Of a DNA stretch of 64,000 bases, positions 52,684 to 61,914 are shown one piece after another; position 1 is the stretch's first letter; every line of letters begins with the position of its first letter. The notes beneath the pieces were generated by a model. That model saw only the letters and a list, made by a program, of their open reading frames with translations, made no database searches and was not told where the DNA came from. The stretch comes from Roseobacter sp. (GTDB lineage Bacteria; Pseudomonadota; Alphaproteobacteria; Rhodobacterales; Rhodobacteraceae). The stretch spans positions 1 through 64,000 of the forward strand of contig JAGXGZ010000004.1 of NCBI GenBank assembly GCA_024636495.1, written 5' to 3'. The position numbers and the translations under genes were made by a program.

Positions 52684-53639
52684 GCTTGGATCCACCGTTT
52701 TGCCACAACAGCGGGCGCATATTTGTCAACGTCATCCAGCTGCGTGGGCGACATTTGGCCCAGATAGGACGAGGTCACCGAAAACGTCGAATGACGCGAA
52801 TAGATCAAGTGGGCGCAGCGCGACAGAAGCCACATGTCGATCAGTGCGTTTTCAGCCTCTGCCAGGCTGGACTGATGTGACGTAGGCACGTGCAACCTGC
52901 TGCCATCGGCGGGCAGATATTTCTGAATGTGGTGTACATTGGCAAATTCGCCCGAAATTTGTTGTTGAACGTCAGCATTGTCGGTGGCCAGAAAAATCGC
53001 GGCGTTTGGCATCGCGCGCAGCCTGCGCCGCAACCGGGTTTTTATTGGCTCAAGCGGGATTTTGCGGTCGGTATAGCGGATGTGAACGCCAATACAGGGC
53101 TGTTCAATCTGACCCGCCACAGCGTTGACCCGCCCAAGAATATGGCTATTCGGCATAAAGAAGCGGTCAAGATAGTCTTTTATTATGGTGCTTTCCGGCT
53201 TTCCGGCAAAGCGCGGAGTATGGCGTAGGTGGCGTGAAATTCTGCCAAACTTAGGCAGATACGACCAGAAAACCGCGATATCTTCGGGTGTGTCCAGACG
53301 CGATAGGTCGGTGCAAAGCTTGCGGTACGCTAACGGGTTGGAATGGCTTTTGGGCATGAATTTGTCGATCATGGTTTGCGGTGTCAGGCCAAGATGACCA
53401 GCCCACAGCGCCGGGGAAACGGGCGCTTCAACTGCGTCGAAAGCCTCGCAGGGCTGCTTTAGGGGAGTGTCGAACAGCAAAGGATAGGCGTTTGTGCCAA
53501 TGGGTGCATAGCTGCCGTCGCGCCAGTCGATGATGGCGCGACGCCCTGTTAAGTCTGCAAAAACCAGCCCGCAGACGGCCGAAAGGATCCGGTTTCCCAA
53601 GCCGCCTTTGCCTTTGATCAACAAGATGCGTGATGCCAT
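52674..53639 (-). CDS. NodZ-like/GT23-related fucosyltransferase
   Basis: A 321-residue protein with a GDP-fucose-type glycosyltransferase look. The N-terminal KGKGGLGNRILSAVCG glycine loop and the GVHIRYTDRK motif match the HxRxTD signature of NodZ, FUT8 and O-fucosyltransferases, and the C-terminal HLIYSRHSTFSVT fits their donor-binding end. It probably adds a fucose or other deoxysugar to the exopolysaccharide. It is the only minus-strand gene between exoY and the Wza gene, so it needs its own promoter next to that of wza. Acceptor and donor are inferred only. Confidence 0.7.
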   Translation of the reverse strand: MASRILLIKGKGGLGNRILSAVCGLVFADLTGRRAIIDWRDGSYAPIGTNAYPLLFDTPLKQPCEAFDAVEAPVSPALWAGHLGLTPQTMIDKFMPKSHSNPLAYRKLCTDLSRLDTPEDIAVFWSYLPKFGRISRHLRHTPRFAGKPESTIIKDYLDRFFMPNSHILGRVNAVAGQIEQPCIGVHIRYTDRKIPLEPIKTRLRRRLRAMPNAAIFLATDNADVQQQISGEFANVHHIQKYLPADGSRLHVPTSHQSSLAEAENALIDMWLLSRCAHLIYSRHSTFSVTSSYLGQMSPTQLDDVDKYAPAVVAKRWIQAYA

Positions 53640-53769
53640 GCCTTGGCCAAGGCTCCTTTCGTGTCGCGTGTTCCATTGCCCCGCAAGATCATGGTTAAGG
53701 CTTTACAATTCCTTAACTCTTAAAGGTCCAAGCTGGCGGTCAGAGATTGATCTGGCTGAAAGGAAACAA

Positions 53770-54378
53770 ATGCCACGCTTGATTGCCCATTTGCTGTTAG
53801 GGGCCACGTTGATTGTTGCGCTATCGCTTAGCGCTGACACCCTCAGCGCGCAGTCCTATCAGATCAGGGCGGGGGATATTTTGCGCATCGAGGTGCTGGA
53901 AGATCCTGAATTGAACCGGTCTGTCCTTGTGACCCCGGATGGGCGTATTTCTGTGCCTATGGCAGGGACATTGCGGGCCTCTGGCCAGCCGGTCGAAGAC
54001 GTGCAGCGCAACTTGACCAAGCGACTGGCTGGAAGTTTTGCCAATCCGCCAAATGTGTTTGTCTCGGTCGAGCGGCTGGCAGAACGGCGCCCGCAAAGCC
54101 AGCAACCGACCGGGCCAAAGCTGATCTCGGTCTTTGTTATGGGAGAGGCGAATAAACCCGGCATGATCGAAATTCCACCGGGGACGAATGTTTTGCAGGC
54201 CTTTGCGATGATGGGCGGCTTTACCAAATTTGCCGCTGTGAAACGGATACAGCTGCGCCGCGCGGAAAAGATCGTGCCCCTGAACTATCGCCAGATCGAA
54301 GCCGGTGCATCCGGTGCGCGCACCACGCTGGAAGACGGCGATGTGATCGTGGTGCCACAAAGACGCTTGTTTGAATAA
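53770..54378 (+). CDS. Polysaccharide export protein (Wza/GumB-like)
   Basis: A 202-residue periplasmic/outer-membrane export protein. A Sec signal peptide (about 28 residues, ending TLSA) is followed by the Poly_export domain (YQIRAGDILRIEV, TVTPDG-like VTPDGRISVPMAG) and one SLBB domain (ISVFVMGEANKPG). There is no lipobox cysteine, so it is not a typical lipoprotein like Wza; it resembles ExoF/GumB-type proteins. The ATG at 53770 has AGGAAA upstream. The next gene starts within its last codons. Confidence 0.88.
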   Translation: MPRLIAHLLLGATLIVALSLSADTLSAQSYQIRAGDILRIEVLEDPELNRSVLVTPDGRISVPMAGTLRASGQPVEDVQRNLTKRLAGSFANPPNVFVSVERLAERRPQSQQPTGPKLISVFVMGEANKPGMIEIPPGTNVLQAFAMMGGFTKFAAVKRIQLRRAEKIVPLNYRQIEAGASGARTTLEDGDVIVVPQRRLFE

Positions 54379-55624
54379 GTCTGTACTTATTTCGGGATGC
54401 TTGGCGGCTTTCTCGACCTTTATTCCTTTTTCTGTGAAGGCGCAGAATGACGGGGGAATAAAGCTTGGTTTTACGGTTGAAACAGGCGTTGAGGCGCAAA
54501 CAAATCCTAGTTTGCGGCCAACTGGCGGTGATGCTTTGCAACAAGCGAAAACCGCGCTTGGTTTTAGTTTTTCGACGCAAACCCGCAGTCAGACGTTAAC
54601 TGCCGAGACTGGGGTATCCCTGCGCAAATCGCAGGGTGGCGCGCGCACAAGGGTCAAAGGTGGTCTTGCTGATCCATTTCTGGCGCTGAAATACTCAAGA
54701 ATCGCCCGCAATGCCGCTTTGACGTTCGCTGCCACGGTCCGGGAAACGGACTACTCCCAAGAGAGACAAGGCGCTTTGGGCGCACCGTTGATCAGCGGGA
54801 CGGGAAAGCTGCGCAATACCGGGGCGGAAATCGTCATAAAGCTGCGTGAAGATGCGCCTTTCGGTTTTGGTTTTTTGGCGGCTTGGAACGACGTCAGTTA
54901 TCAAGATGGCATCGCCCTTGGCGTGGGGGGCAGGCGGCTGAATGACACAGGCCGCGGACGCGCCCAAATCAATCTGCGGTTTAATCTGGACGCTGTAACC
55001 CGTCTGATCACCGATCTGGAATACCGGACCTTTCGGGAGGCTGGTGTTACAGGCGCAAAAGACAGCTTTGACATCGCAACCACGCTTGAGATCGAGCGGC
55101 CTTTAGGCCAGATGGAGATCAGGGCGGGCTATGTCAAAACGCAAGATGGGTATCGGCTAAGCGGGTTTGTTCAGGGTGATTATGCCCTGCCCAAGGGCAA
55201 ACTGATCACTGGCTTGGGGCTTACCCGTACCGCGCTGGGGCGCCGCTATCTTACAGGTGGGCTGCGGTTTCAAACTGGGCTAAATAATCGCGCCTTCGAT
55301 TTAACGCTCAGGCGGGATGTCGCCAGCAGCGATCTGGACGATGCCGAACAAATTACCACTAATCTTGGTATCTTGTACCAGATTGACCTGACCCCGATGG
55401 ATGACGTGCAGTTGGTAATCGATTGGTCAGACGTGAAAGACACCCGGACGCGTCAAGGCAGCAGCTACCGCGTGATCGGGGTCGCTTATGGCAGGGCGTT
55501 GACCCCTGAAGCAAAGGTTAATCTAGGGATACGGCAGCGTCATATTCGTGACGATATTACGGGCACCGCGCGGTCGAACGAACTGTATCTATCCGTCACG
55601 CGTCAATTCAAATCACGGCACTAG
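54371..55624 (+). CDS. Outer-membrane beta-barrel protein of the polysaccharide locus
   Basis: A 417-residue outer-membrane protein with a signal peptide (VLISGCLAAFSTFIPFSVKA) and a long series of alternating-hydrophobicity strands, ending with a C-terminal aromatic-type strand (ELYLSVTRQFKSRH). It resembles the BBP2-like/putative beta-barrel porin-2 proteins that accompany exopolysaccharide export genes in Rhizobiales and Rhodobacterales, a possible outer pore. It starts with TTG overlapping the stop of the Wza gene by 8 bases, which suggests tight coupling. Confidence 0.8.
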   Translation: MNKSVLISGCLAAFSTFIPFSVKAQNDGGIKLGFTVETGVEAQTNPSLRPTGGDALQQAKTALGFSFSTQTRSQTLTAETGVSLRKSQGGARTRVKGGLADPFLALKYSRIARNAALTFAATVRETDYSQERQGALGAPLISGTGKLRNTGAEIVIKLREDAPFGFGFLAAWNDVSYQDGIALGVGGRRLNDTGRGRAQINLRFNLDAVTRLITDLEYRTFREAGVTGAKDSFDIATTLEIERPLGQMEIRAGYVKTQDGYRLSGFVQGDYALPKGKLITGLGLTRTALGRRYLTGGLRFQTGLNNRAFDLTLRRDVASSDLDDAEQITTNLGILYQIDLTPMDDVQLVIDWSDVKDTRTRQGSSYRVIGVAYGRALTPEAKVNLGIRQRHIRDDITGTARSNELYLSVTRQFKSRH

Positions 55625-55630
55625 TTTAAA

Positions 55631-56827
55631 CTACTTGGCGAAAAGACGGTCATAGGCCGCAAGAAGTTGGGGTTCTGAATGTGCCCAAGACAGTTCTTTG
55701 ATCACCCTTTGGCGCCCTGATTGCCCCATCTGTTGGCGCAAGCCGGAATCGTTCATCAATTTATCGATCTGTCGGGCGAAATGGACCGGACAATTCCCTG
55801 TGGCATAAAGCGATGACTGCATGGCAGAAACCCGCCCTTCGGTCAGGTCAAATTGCACAACCGGTTTTTCGAGGGTCATGTATTCCATGACCTTGTTCAT
55901 CGTCGAGATATCATTCATCGGGTTCTTCGGGTCCGGGGCCACACCGATGTCGATTGCATTAAGCGCGGCAAGAAGATCGCAATCGTAAAGCGGCCCGGCA
56001 AATGTAAAATAGGCGTCCAGCCCATGATCTGCGACGTCACGGACCATGTCACGCCTTGCCGGACCGAAACCGATAATCAGGAAATGGACGCTGGCGGCGA
56101 GCGTGTTCACCAGATGATCCGCGGCATGCACCAATAGATCCATCCCTTCCTGCTGGCCGATCACGCCGACATATCCGATAAGCGTGCGCGCCCCTTTGCG
56201 GTAAGTCTGATCGCCAGCTGCGGGCAGGAAATGTTCGACCCTGGGGGCGGATCGGACGGTAAAGACATCACGCGGGTGTTTATCACCCCGGTTGATTGCA
56301 ATGTCGCGAAAGCTGTCATTTGTTGCCATCGACACATCTGCAACCTTGAAACTGATACGCTCAAGGACGCGCATGAGGTGGTAAATGGGCCCGCGTTTCC
56401 CGAATTTTACCTCGTAAAGTTCGGGGCTGACATCGTGATGATCAAACATATAACGTACGCCGCGCCTGCGGTAGAAAAGCGCGAGCAGAAAGACCAAATC
56501 GGGCGGATTGCAGCCTTGGATCGCATCGAAAGGGCGTCTTTTCCAAACCAGCCGTGCAAGCCTGAACCAATGCCAAATGGCGTGCGAATATTCGCGCACA
56601 TAGGCGCGAACGCCTGAATGCGCTTCAACCGGCATCGCATGGCGGTAGATATGCACGCCTTCGATGACTTCGTAGGGTGCGTCCCAGCCGCGCCCCATCG
56701 GGGAAATGATCGATACCTCGTAGCCTGCATTCCTTAGCGAAGTCGCCTCGAGCCAGACACGGCGATCAAGCGGAACAGGCAGGTTTTCGACAACGATCAG
56801 GATGTGGTGATCTTGGGGTGTCGTCAT
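55631..56827 (-). CDS. Family 4 glycosyltransferase
   Basis: A 398-residue retaining GT-B glycosyltransferase. The N-terminal glycine-rich acceptor loop (NLPVPLDRRVWLEATSL) and the C-terminal donor-binding region (GYVGVIGQQEGMDLLV, IGVAPDPKNPMNDIS, then NKVMEYM with the usual glutamate) mark GT4. It is expected to add a sugar (often mannose or glucose) to the polysaccharide repeat unit. Transcribed opposite to its neighbours, with a 205-bp divergent region before the HlyD adaptor gene. Confidence 0.88.
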   Translation of the reverse strand: MTTPQDHHILIVVENLPVPLDRRVWLEATSLRNAGYEVSIISPMGRGWDAPYEVIEGVHIYRHAMPVEAHSGVRAYVREYSHAIWHWFRLARLVWKRRPFDAIQGCNPPDLVFLLALFYRRRGVRYMFDHHDVSPELYEVKFGKRGPIYHLMRVLERISFKVADVSMATNDSFRDIAINRGDKHPRDVFTVRSAPRVEHFLPAAGDQTYRKGARTLIGYVGVIGQQEGMDLLVHAADHLVNTLAASVHFLIIGFGPARRDMVRDVADHGLDAYFTFAGPLYDCDLLAALNAIDIGVAPDPKNPMNDISTMNKVMEYMTLEKPVVQFDLTEGRVSAMQSSLYATGNCPVHFARQIDKLMNDSGLRQQMGQSGRQRVIKELSWAHSEPQLLAAYDRLFAK

Positions 56828-56927
56828 CGGCTCAACTATGCTGGAAAAAGGTTTCCTCTATAGGGGTGGCCGGAAGTGAATATTCAGTAAATGCTGCTCA
56901 AATTATTATTAAACTGGCGGAAACAGG

Positions 56928-56944
56928 CCCCTGTTTGACAGGGG
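56928..56944. promoter_or_regulatory. Inverted repeat overlapping a TTGACA hexamer upstream of hlyD
   Basis: CCCCTGT-TTG-ACAGGGG, a perfect 7-bp dyad in the divergent gap between the GT4 and HlyD genes. The TTGACA at 56935-56940 inside it could be a -35 element, but no good -10 follows at 16-18 bp. It may be an operator. Confidence 0.3.
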
Positions 56945-57032
56945 TCTGCCGCGAAGATGACACAACTGCTTGGCGTTATCAGGCAAATGCAAAGCGCATA
57001 GTTTCCGTGTCCTTCAGTGTGAAAGAGAACCC

Positions 57033-58352
57033 ATGCAAACGATCATGCCGGTGCGGCCCGAAACAAGTTTGACCAAATTGATGCTGACAGGGTGTTTGGC
57101 GGTGTTTGTGCTGGTTGGAATCCTTGGGGGTTGGTCGGCAACGACGCTGATCAGTGGCGCGGTCGTTGCAAATGGGCAGGTAGAGGTGGCTGGAAAACCC
57201 AAGACGGTACAAACCTTGGATGGGGGTGTTCTGGAAGAGCTGCCTGTACGCAACGGTGACTACGTCGAAAAAGGACAGCTGTTGGCGCGATTTGATGCAA
57301 CCCTTTTGCAGATCAACCTTGATATCGCCCGCAGCCGTTTAGCGTCAGCCCTTAGTTTGCGCGCCCGGCTTGAGGCCGAGCGGGTTGGGGACGTTGACAT
57401 CATCTTTGACTATAATGATCTTCCGAAATCCATCAGCGATATGAATCTGGCAATGCCCAAGGCAGAGGCGGGACAAGTTGCGATATTTCAAGTGCGAATG
57501 GCAATGCGCAGCGGCAGTCTGGATAGAATGCATGGCTATCTGGCGGAACTCGACAGTCAATCCTTGGGGGTTCGTGGCCAGATCAAGGCCTTGGAGCAGC
57601 AAATATCCCTTCTGGATCAGGACCTTGTCAATATCACGGAACTGGTTGCCAAGGGCCTTGCCCGTCATGACCGGTTGACCGACGCCATGCGCAGACATGC
57701 AGTGTTGCAAGGGGAATTGGCGGGCCGGCGATCAGAGCTGGCAAGCCTGAACAACCGTCGGCTTGAGGTTGCGCTTGATGCCTCGCAAGATGAAAAGTCG
57801 TTTCAGGAACAGATTGTGACCGATTTGCGCGCCCTGACATCCGAGATCGAAGAGCTGGCGTTGTCGATTGTCACGCGGCAGGCCCAGCTTGACCGGATAG
57901 AGGTGCGTGCGCCCGAAAGTGGCGTTGTCCATGAAATGCAGATGACTACAGTTGGGGGGATCATTGCGCCGGGGGGTACGCTTTTGGATATCGTCCCGCA
58001 GGATGCAGGCTTTGAATTCGAAGTGCGCGTTCCGGCTCAATCCATCAACAAGGTGCATTACAACCAATCTGCGCAGATCGTGTTTGGCGCATTTGATCAG
58101 CGCAACACACCAAAGCTGGGCGGTTGGGTCAGGTCCATTTCGCCCGAGGCTATTCGGGATATTCAAACCGGTCAGCTATACTACCGGGTCGCGCTGGAGA
58201 TTCCGCAAGATCAGATCGACCGACTGCCCACGACGGCCAAGCTGATCCCGGGCATGCCGCTTGAGGCGTTTCTAAGGACGACGGATAGGACAGTTTTAAG
58301 CTACCTGACAGAGCCTTTGACGGCGCATCTGCGCCATGGGTTTCGGGAATAG
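57033..58352 (+). CDS. HlyD family type I secretion periplasmic adaptor
   Basis: A 439-residue membrane fusion protein of type I secretion systems (PrsE/HlyD type). One N-terminal membrane helix (about 14-36), a biotinyl/lipoyl-like half domain (VEVAGKPKTVQTLDGGVLEELPVRNGDYVEKGQLLARF), a long coiled-coil region and the C-terminal half (RAPESGVVHEMQMTTVGGIIAPGG). Its ABC ATPase and TolC partners are not in the window, which is unusual because they are normally adjacent. In Rhizobium, PrsDE exports exopolysaccharide glycanases, so a role in exporting a polysaccharide-acting protein is plausible. The ATG at 57033 was chosen; the longer frame reads through the promoter region. Confidence 0.85.
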   Translation: MQTIMPVRPETSLTKLMLTGCLAVFVLVGILGGWSATTLISGAVVANGQVEVAGKPKTVQTLDGGVLEELPVRNGDYVEKGQLLARFDATLLQINLDIARSRLASALSLRARLEAERVGDVDIIFDYNDLPKSISDMNLAMPKAEAGQVAIFQVRMAMRSGSLDRMHGYLAELDSQSLGVRGQIKALEQQISLLDQDLVNITELVAKGLARHDRLTDAMRRHAVLQGELAGRRSELASLNNRRLEVALDASQDEKSFQEQIVTDLRALTSEIEELALSIVTRQAQLDRIEVRAPESGVVHEMQMTTVGGIIAPGGTLLDIVPQDAGFEFEVRVPAQSINKVHYNQSAQIVFGAFDQRNTPKLGGWVRSISPEAIRDIQTGQLYYRVALEIPQDQIDRLPTTAKLIPGMPLEAFLRTTDRTVLSYLTEPLTAHLRHGFRE

Positions 58353-58419
58353 ATCAGATGAAGGCCAAATGCTGGAAGACGTTAGGATAAAATTTACCCA
58401 AATCGTTTCTTAAGGGAGG

Positions 58420-59343
58420 ATGAAGACAAAGCCCTCAGTCCTTTCTATTTCCGTCGTGATCCCGCATCTTAACCAGCGCAGTGGGTTGCTGCGGTGTCTG
58501 GCCGCCCTTGATGCAGGCACCAGAGCGGCAAATCAGATTATCGTCGTCGATAATGGGTCAAGCCATCCGCCCGATGATATTTGTGCTGAATTCGAAGGCG
58601 TTAGGTTGGTGCACCAACCTGCGCCCGGACCGGGTTTAGCGAGAAATCTGGGCGTTGCGCGGTCGACCGGCGATGTCCTTGCATTCATCGATGCAGATTG
58701 CATCCCTGCCCATGATTGGCTTGCCACCGCAGAGCAGGCAATGGGCGATCCCGATGTTGGGATTCTGGGTGGCAACGTTGGAATTGAATATGACGACCCA
58801 AACAGGCTGACCGTTCTTGAGGCCTACGAGAGCATCTTTGCCTATCGCATGGACCGCTATATCGCGCGCCAAGGGTTTACCGGGACGGGCAATCTTGTTG
58901 TCCGGCGAAATGTCTTTGATCAGGTCGGTGCCTTTGCAGGCATGTCGCTTGCAGAGGACCGGGATTGGGGGCAGCGGGCAACAAAGCTGGGCCATCGGAT
59001 AAGGTACTGCCCCGATCTAAAGGTGCTTCATCCAGCCCGCCAAAGTTTTTCCGAGCTACGTGCCAAATGGGACCGTCAGATTGCGCATGACACGCAGGGC
59101 TGCATTACATGGCGGGATCATCTGCGCTGGCTTGGCAAGGCAATGGCGCTGTCTGTTTCGCCGCTGGCAGAAATTCCGCGCATCGCCACCTGTTCTAGGA
59201 TCAATGGTTGGCGCAATCGTCTGCTGGCCTTTGGTGGGCTCACACGCATCCGGCTGTACCGGGCCGGGCGCATGATCCAGTTTTTCGTAGGGATGGACGC
59301 GGATCATATCGTGCGGCGTTGGAACCGGTCCGATGCAAGTTAA
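58420..59343 (+). CDS. Family 2 glycosyltransferase
   Basis: A 307-residue GT2 enzyme. SVVIPHLNQRSGLLRCL, IVVDNGSS, LARNLGVARSTGDVLAFIDADC (the metal DxD), LGGNVGIEYD and LAEDRDWG are typical. It should act on the exopolysaccharide repeat unit in the cytoplasm. The GGGAGG sequence sits immediately before the ATG at 58420, with almost no spacing, so the start may be inaccurate or translation may rely on other signals; no better in-frame start was seen. Confidence 0.87.
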   Translation: MKTKPSVLSISVVIPHLNQRSGLLRCLAALDAGTRAANQIIVVDNGSSHPPDDICAEFEGVRLVHQPAPGPGLARNLGVARSTGDVLAFIDADCIPAHDWLATAEQAMGDPDVGILGGNVGIEYDDPNRLTVLEAYESIFAYRMDRYIARQGFTGTGNLVVRRNVFDQVGAFAGMSLAEDRDWGQRATKLGHRIRYCPDLKVLHPARQSFSELRAKWDRQIAHDTQGCITWRDHLRWLGKAMALSVSPLAEIPRIATCSRINGWRNRLLAFGGLTRIRLYRAGRMIQFFVGMDADHIVRRWNRSDAS

Positions 59344-59411
59344 CCTTCCCGCGTGTGCAGTTGCCAGAATTGTCAACCAAACGGCCTGCACCGTCAGAAA
59401 AGGCTAGCGCG

Positions 59412-60809
59412 ATGACCCGAACGATTGGTTTGATTTTGTCCGGCAATATCGCAAGCGCTGTGTTGATGATGATCAGAACGCTATTGATATCGCGCCTGAT
59501 CAGCCTCGAAGACTTTGGTCTGGGATCCCTGTTTTTGTTGGCTCTGGCGATGATCGAAATGATGTCGACCTTGGGCTTTCAACAACAGATCATTCAGTCA
59601 CCCGATGGGGATTCGGAGCGATTTCAAGCGGCCGTCCAAGGGTTCTCGGTTTTGCGTGGTGTGATTTTGGGGGTCGTTCTTTTTGCATTGGCTGGGCCGA
59701 TCTCCTCGCTTTTTGCTGTTCCCGACGTGGCTTGGGCGTTTCAACTGATCGCGGTGGTGCCCCTCGTTTCGGGGTTTTTCCATTTCGACGCACACCGGTT
59801 AAGCCGGCGGATGCAGTTTGCCCCCTCGGTAATCCTCATATTGCTGCCCCCTTTGGGATCGCTTTTGTCAGTCGTGCCTCTTTATCATCTGTTTGGTGAT
59901 TACCTTGTACTTCTGTTCGCGATTATCTTGCAAATGGCGCTGTCTGTTGTCGTGTCACATGGCGTCTCGAAACGGCGCTATCGTTTACGATTTGATGGGG
60001 CCGTCATCCTTGGATCTGTGCGTTTTGGCTGGCCGCTGATGGTGAGTGGCGCGTTGATGTTTTTGGTCTTCAATGGTGAACGCGCAATCATTGGTCGCGC
60101 GCTTGGGCTCGAGACGCTCGCGCTTTTTTCAATGGCGCTGTCGCTGACCCTGACGCCTGCGCTGGTCCTGTCGCGCAGCACGATGAGCTTTTTCTTGCCG
60201 CAGCTATCCGCCGCATTTGGGACCGATCGCTATCGAAGTCTGTCGATGGCGGTTCTTCAATCCCATATCTTGCTTGGCGGGGGAATGGTTGCCGCCGTGG
60301 CCTTGTTGGGTGGACCCTTTTTGAATGCGGTTCTAGGCGAAAAATACGCCGCAGCGCTGCCGTTTCTGGTGTGGCTTGCCGCCCTGCAAGCGTTTCGCGT
60401 CTTTGAAGGGGGGTGCGCAATCTTGGCCCTTGCTGCGGGTCACACCAAGAATGAGCTCTTCGTAAATGTGGTCCGGGTCTCACTTCTGCCGGTTGCGTGG
60501 GTTGTCGTCACGAACGGGGAAGGGGTCATGACCGTGATCTGGATCGGCATCGTGGGCGAGGCGGCTGGTTTTGCGATTGGCCTTGGCCTTGTTCTTGGCA
60601 GACAAGGCCTGCCGCTGCGGCCACTTGTGCCACCTCTGATGCTTGCGGCGACTTTGCTTGTGGTCGCTTGCGTTCAGGATATTCGGTTTGGAATGATTGA
60701 AACAGCAATGGTGTTTATGGCGATTTTATCGGCAATGGTGCTGACGATGGCGGATTTGCAAGCTTATGCCCGTCGCAATGCCGCAACGGGTCATCTGCGT
60801 GAAACCTGA
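59412..60809 (+). CDS. Wzx-type polysaccharide flippase (MOP superfamily)
   Basis: A 465-residue polytopic membrane protein with about twelve to fourteen hydrophobic segments and a start (IGLILSGNIASAVLMMIRTLLISRLISLEDFGLGSL) that matches the polysaccharide synthesis family of the MOP superfamily. Such proteins flip the lipid-linked repeat unit from the inner to the outer leaflet. The ATG at 59412 follows an AGGCTAGCGCG region; the longer frame overlaps the previous gene. A Wzy polymerase gene is not visible next to it. Confidence 0.85.
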   Translation: MTRTIGLILSGNIASAVLMMIRTLLISRLISLEDFGLGSLFLLALAMIEMMSTLGFQQQIIQSPDGDSERFQAAVQGFSVLRGVILGVVLFALAGPISSLFAVPDVAWAFQLIAVVPLVSGFFHFDAHRLSRRMQFAPSVILILLPPLGSLLSVVPLYHLFGDYLVLLFAIILQMALSVVVSHGVSKRRYRLRFDGAVILGSVRFGWPLMVSGALMFLVFNGERAIIGRALGLETLALFSMALSLTLTPALVLSRSTMSFFLPQLSAAFGTDRYRSLSMAVLQSHILLGGGMVAAVALLGGPFLNAVLGEKYAAALPFLVWLAALQAFRVFEGGCAILALAAGHTKNELFVNVVRVSLLPVAWVVVTNGEGVMTVIWIGIVGEAAGFAIGLGLVLGRQGLPLRPLVPPLMLAATLLVVACVQDIRFGMIETAMVFMAILSAMVLTMADLQAYARRNAATGHLRET

Positions 60810-60822
60810 TGGGAAGCGTGAG

Positions 60823-61914
60823 ATGCGAATTAACTCAAGCGTTGCTATCATGCTAAGCGCAAAAATCAATCTGGGCGACGTATCTTGGGGACGCGATAAC
60901 AACTTTAATGTGATCCGGTTTATTGCGGCAATCGCGGTGCTGGTTTCGCATGCCTGGCCCGTCTCGCTTGGTCGTGGAACCGTCGAGCCGTTGACACAGA
61001 TGTTGGGCCATTCCATGGGCCAACTTGCCGTCTATGTTTTTTTCGCGCTTTCCGGGTTCTTTATTGCATCCAGCTTTGATCGATCTCGGTCGCCATTGGC
61101 CTTTATCACAGCGCGGGCTGCACGGCTTTTCCCGGGCCTCGCAGTGTCGTTGCTGTTCGTTGCGTTGGTCATCGGCCCCGTCGTGACCGACCTGCCGTTG
61201 CACGCGTACCTGTCTAGGCCTGAAACGTTAAATTTCATTTTTCAAAACATGATGTTGGTTACTCCACAATATACCCTGCCCGGTGTCTTCACAGACCTTC
61301 CCTATCCCAAGGTCGAAGGATCAATCTGGACACTTTTTCACGAGGTTGCCTGTTACGGGCTTATCTTTTTGCTCGGGATATCGGGCCTTTTGACACGGTA
61401 TTCTGCCCCGATTTTGGTGTTGGCTCTGTACGCCGTTTCGTGGTTTGCCCCGTTCGAGCTTCACCTGCGTTTGATCCAGTTGCAGGGCCTTGCCCTACCC
61501 TTTGTTATCGGTGCGGGATTCTGGCTTTGGCGTGATAAGATCGCCTTGTCGCTACCAATTTTGGTGATCCTGACGGTCATGGCGGGCCTGTTTCACGAAA
61601 CAGCGCTCGCCTATCCAGCGCTGATCGTCGCGCTGTGTTACAGCGTTTTCTGGCTGGGCCACGTGCCTGACGGGAAGATACGTTTGTTCAATCGTCTTGG
61701 GGATTATTCCTACGGAATTTATATCTATTCGTTTCCCTTGCAGGGTCTGGCGGTTTGGCTTTGGGGGCCGCAAAGCCCGTTGGAGAACGTGCTGTTCTCG
61801 TTCCCGATTGTACTGATCTGTGCAATAGCATCTTGGCATTGGATAGAACGGCCCGCGCTGGAACATGCGCGGGCCGGGCCTGGCAGAGGAAGTTCTCTTA
61901 AACGGCAATGGTGA
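60823..61914 (+). CDS. Acyltransferase family 3 protein
   Basis: A 363-residue integral membrane acyltransferase of the OafA/ExoZ family, which adds acetyl, succinyl or similar groups to surface polysaccharide sugars. The N-terminal NFNVIRFIAAIAVLVSHAWP has the conserved Arg and His, FFALSGFFIASSF follows, and about ten membrane helices are seen. It begins 13 bp after the flippase. The last 17 bases overlap the 3' end of the convergent beta-helix gene. Confidence 0.88.
   Translation: MRINSSVAIMLSAKINLGDVSWGRDNNFNVIRFIAAIAVLVSHAWPVSLGRGTVEPLTQMLGHSMGQLAVYVFFALSGFFIASSFDRSRSPLAFITARAARLFPGLAVSLLFVALVIGPVVTDLPLHAYLSRPETLNFIFQNMMLVTPQYTLPGVFTDLPYPKVEGSIWTLFHEVACYGLIFLLGISGLLTRYSAPILVLALYAVSWFAPFELHLRLIQLQGLALPFVIGAGFWLWRDKIALSLPILVILTVMAGLFHETALAYPALIVALCYSVFWLGHVPDGKIRLFNRLGDYSYGIYIYSFPLQGLAVWLWGPQSPLENVLFSFPIVLICAIASWHWIERPALEHARAGPGRGSSLKRQW

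Noticed and set aside
53690-53730. Second CtrA box near TTAACTCTTAA upstream of the Wza gene
   Set aside because: TTAA repeats are 3 or 14 bases apart, not 7.
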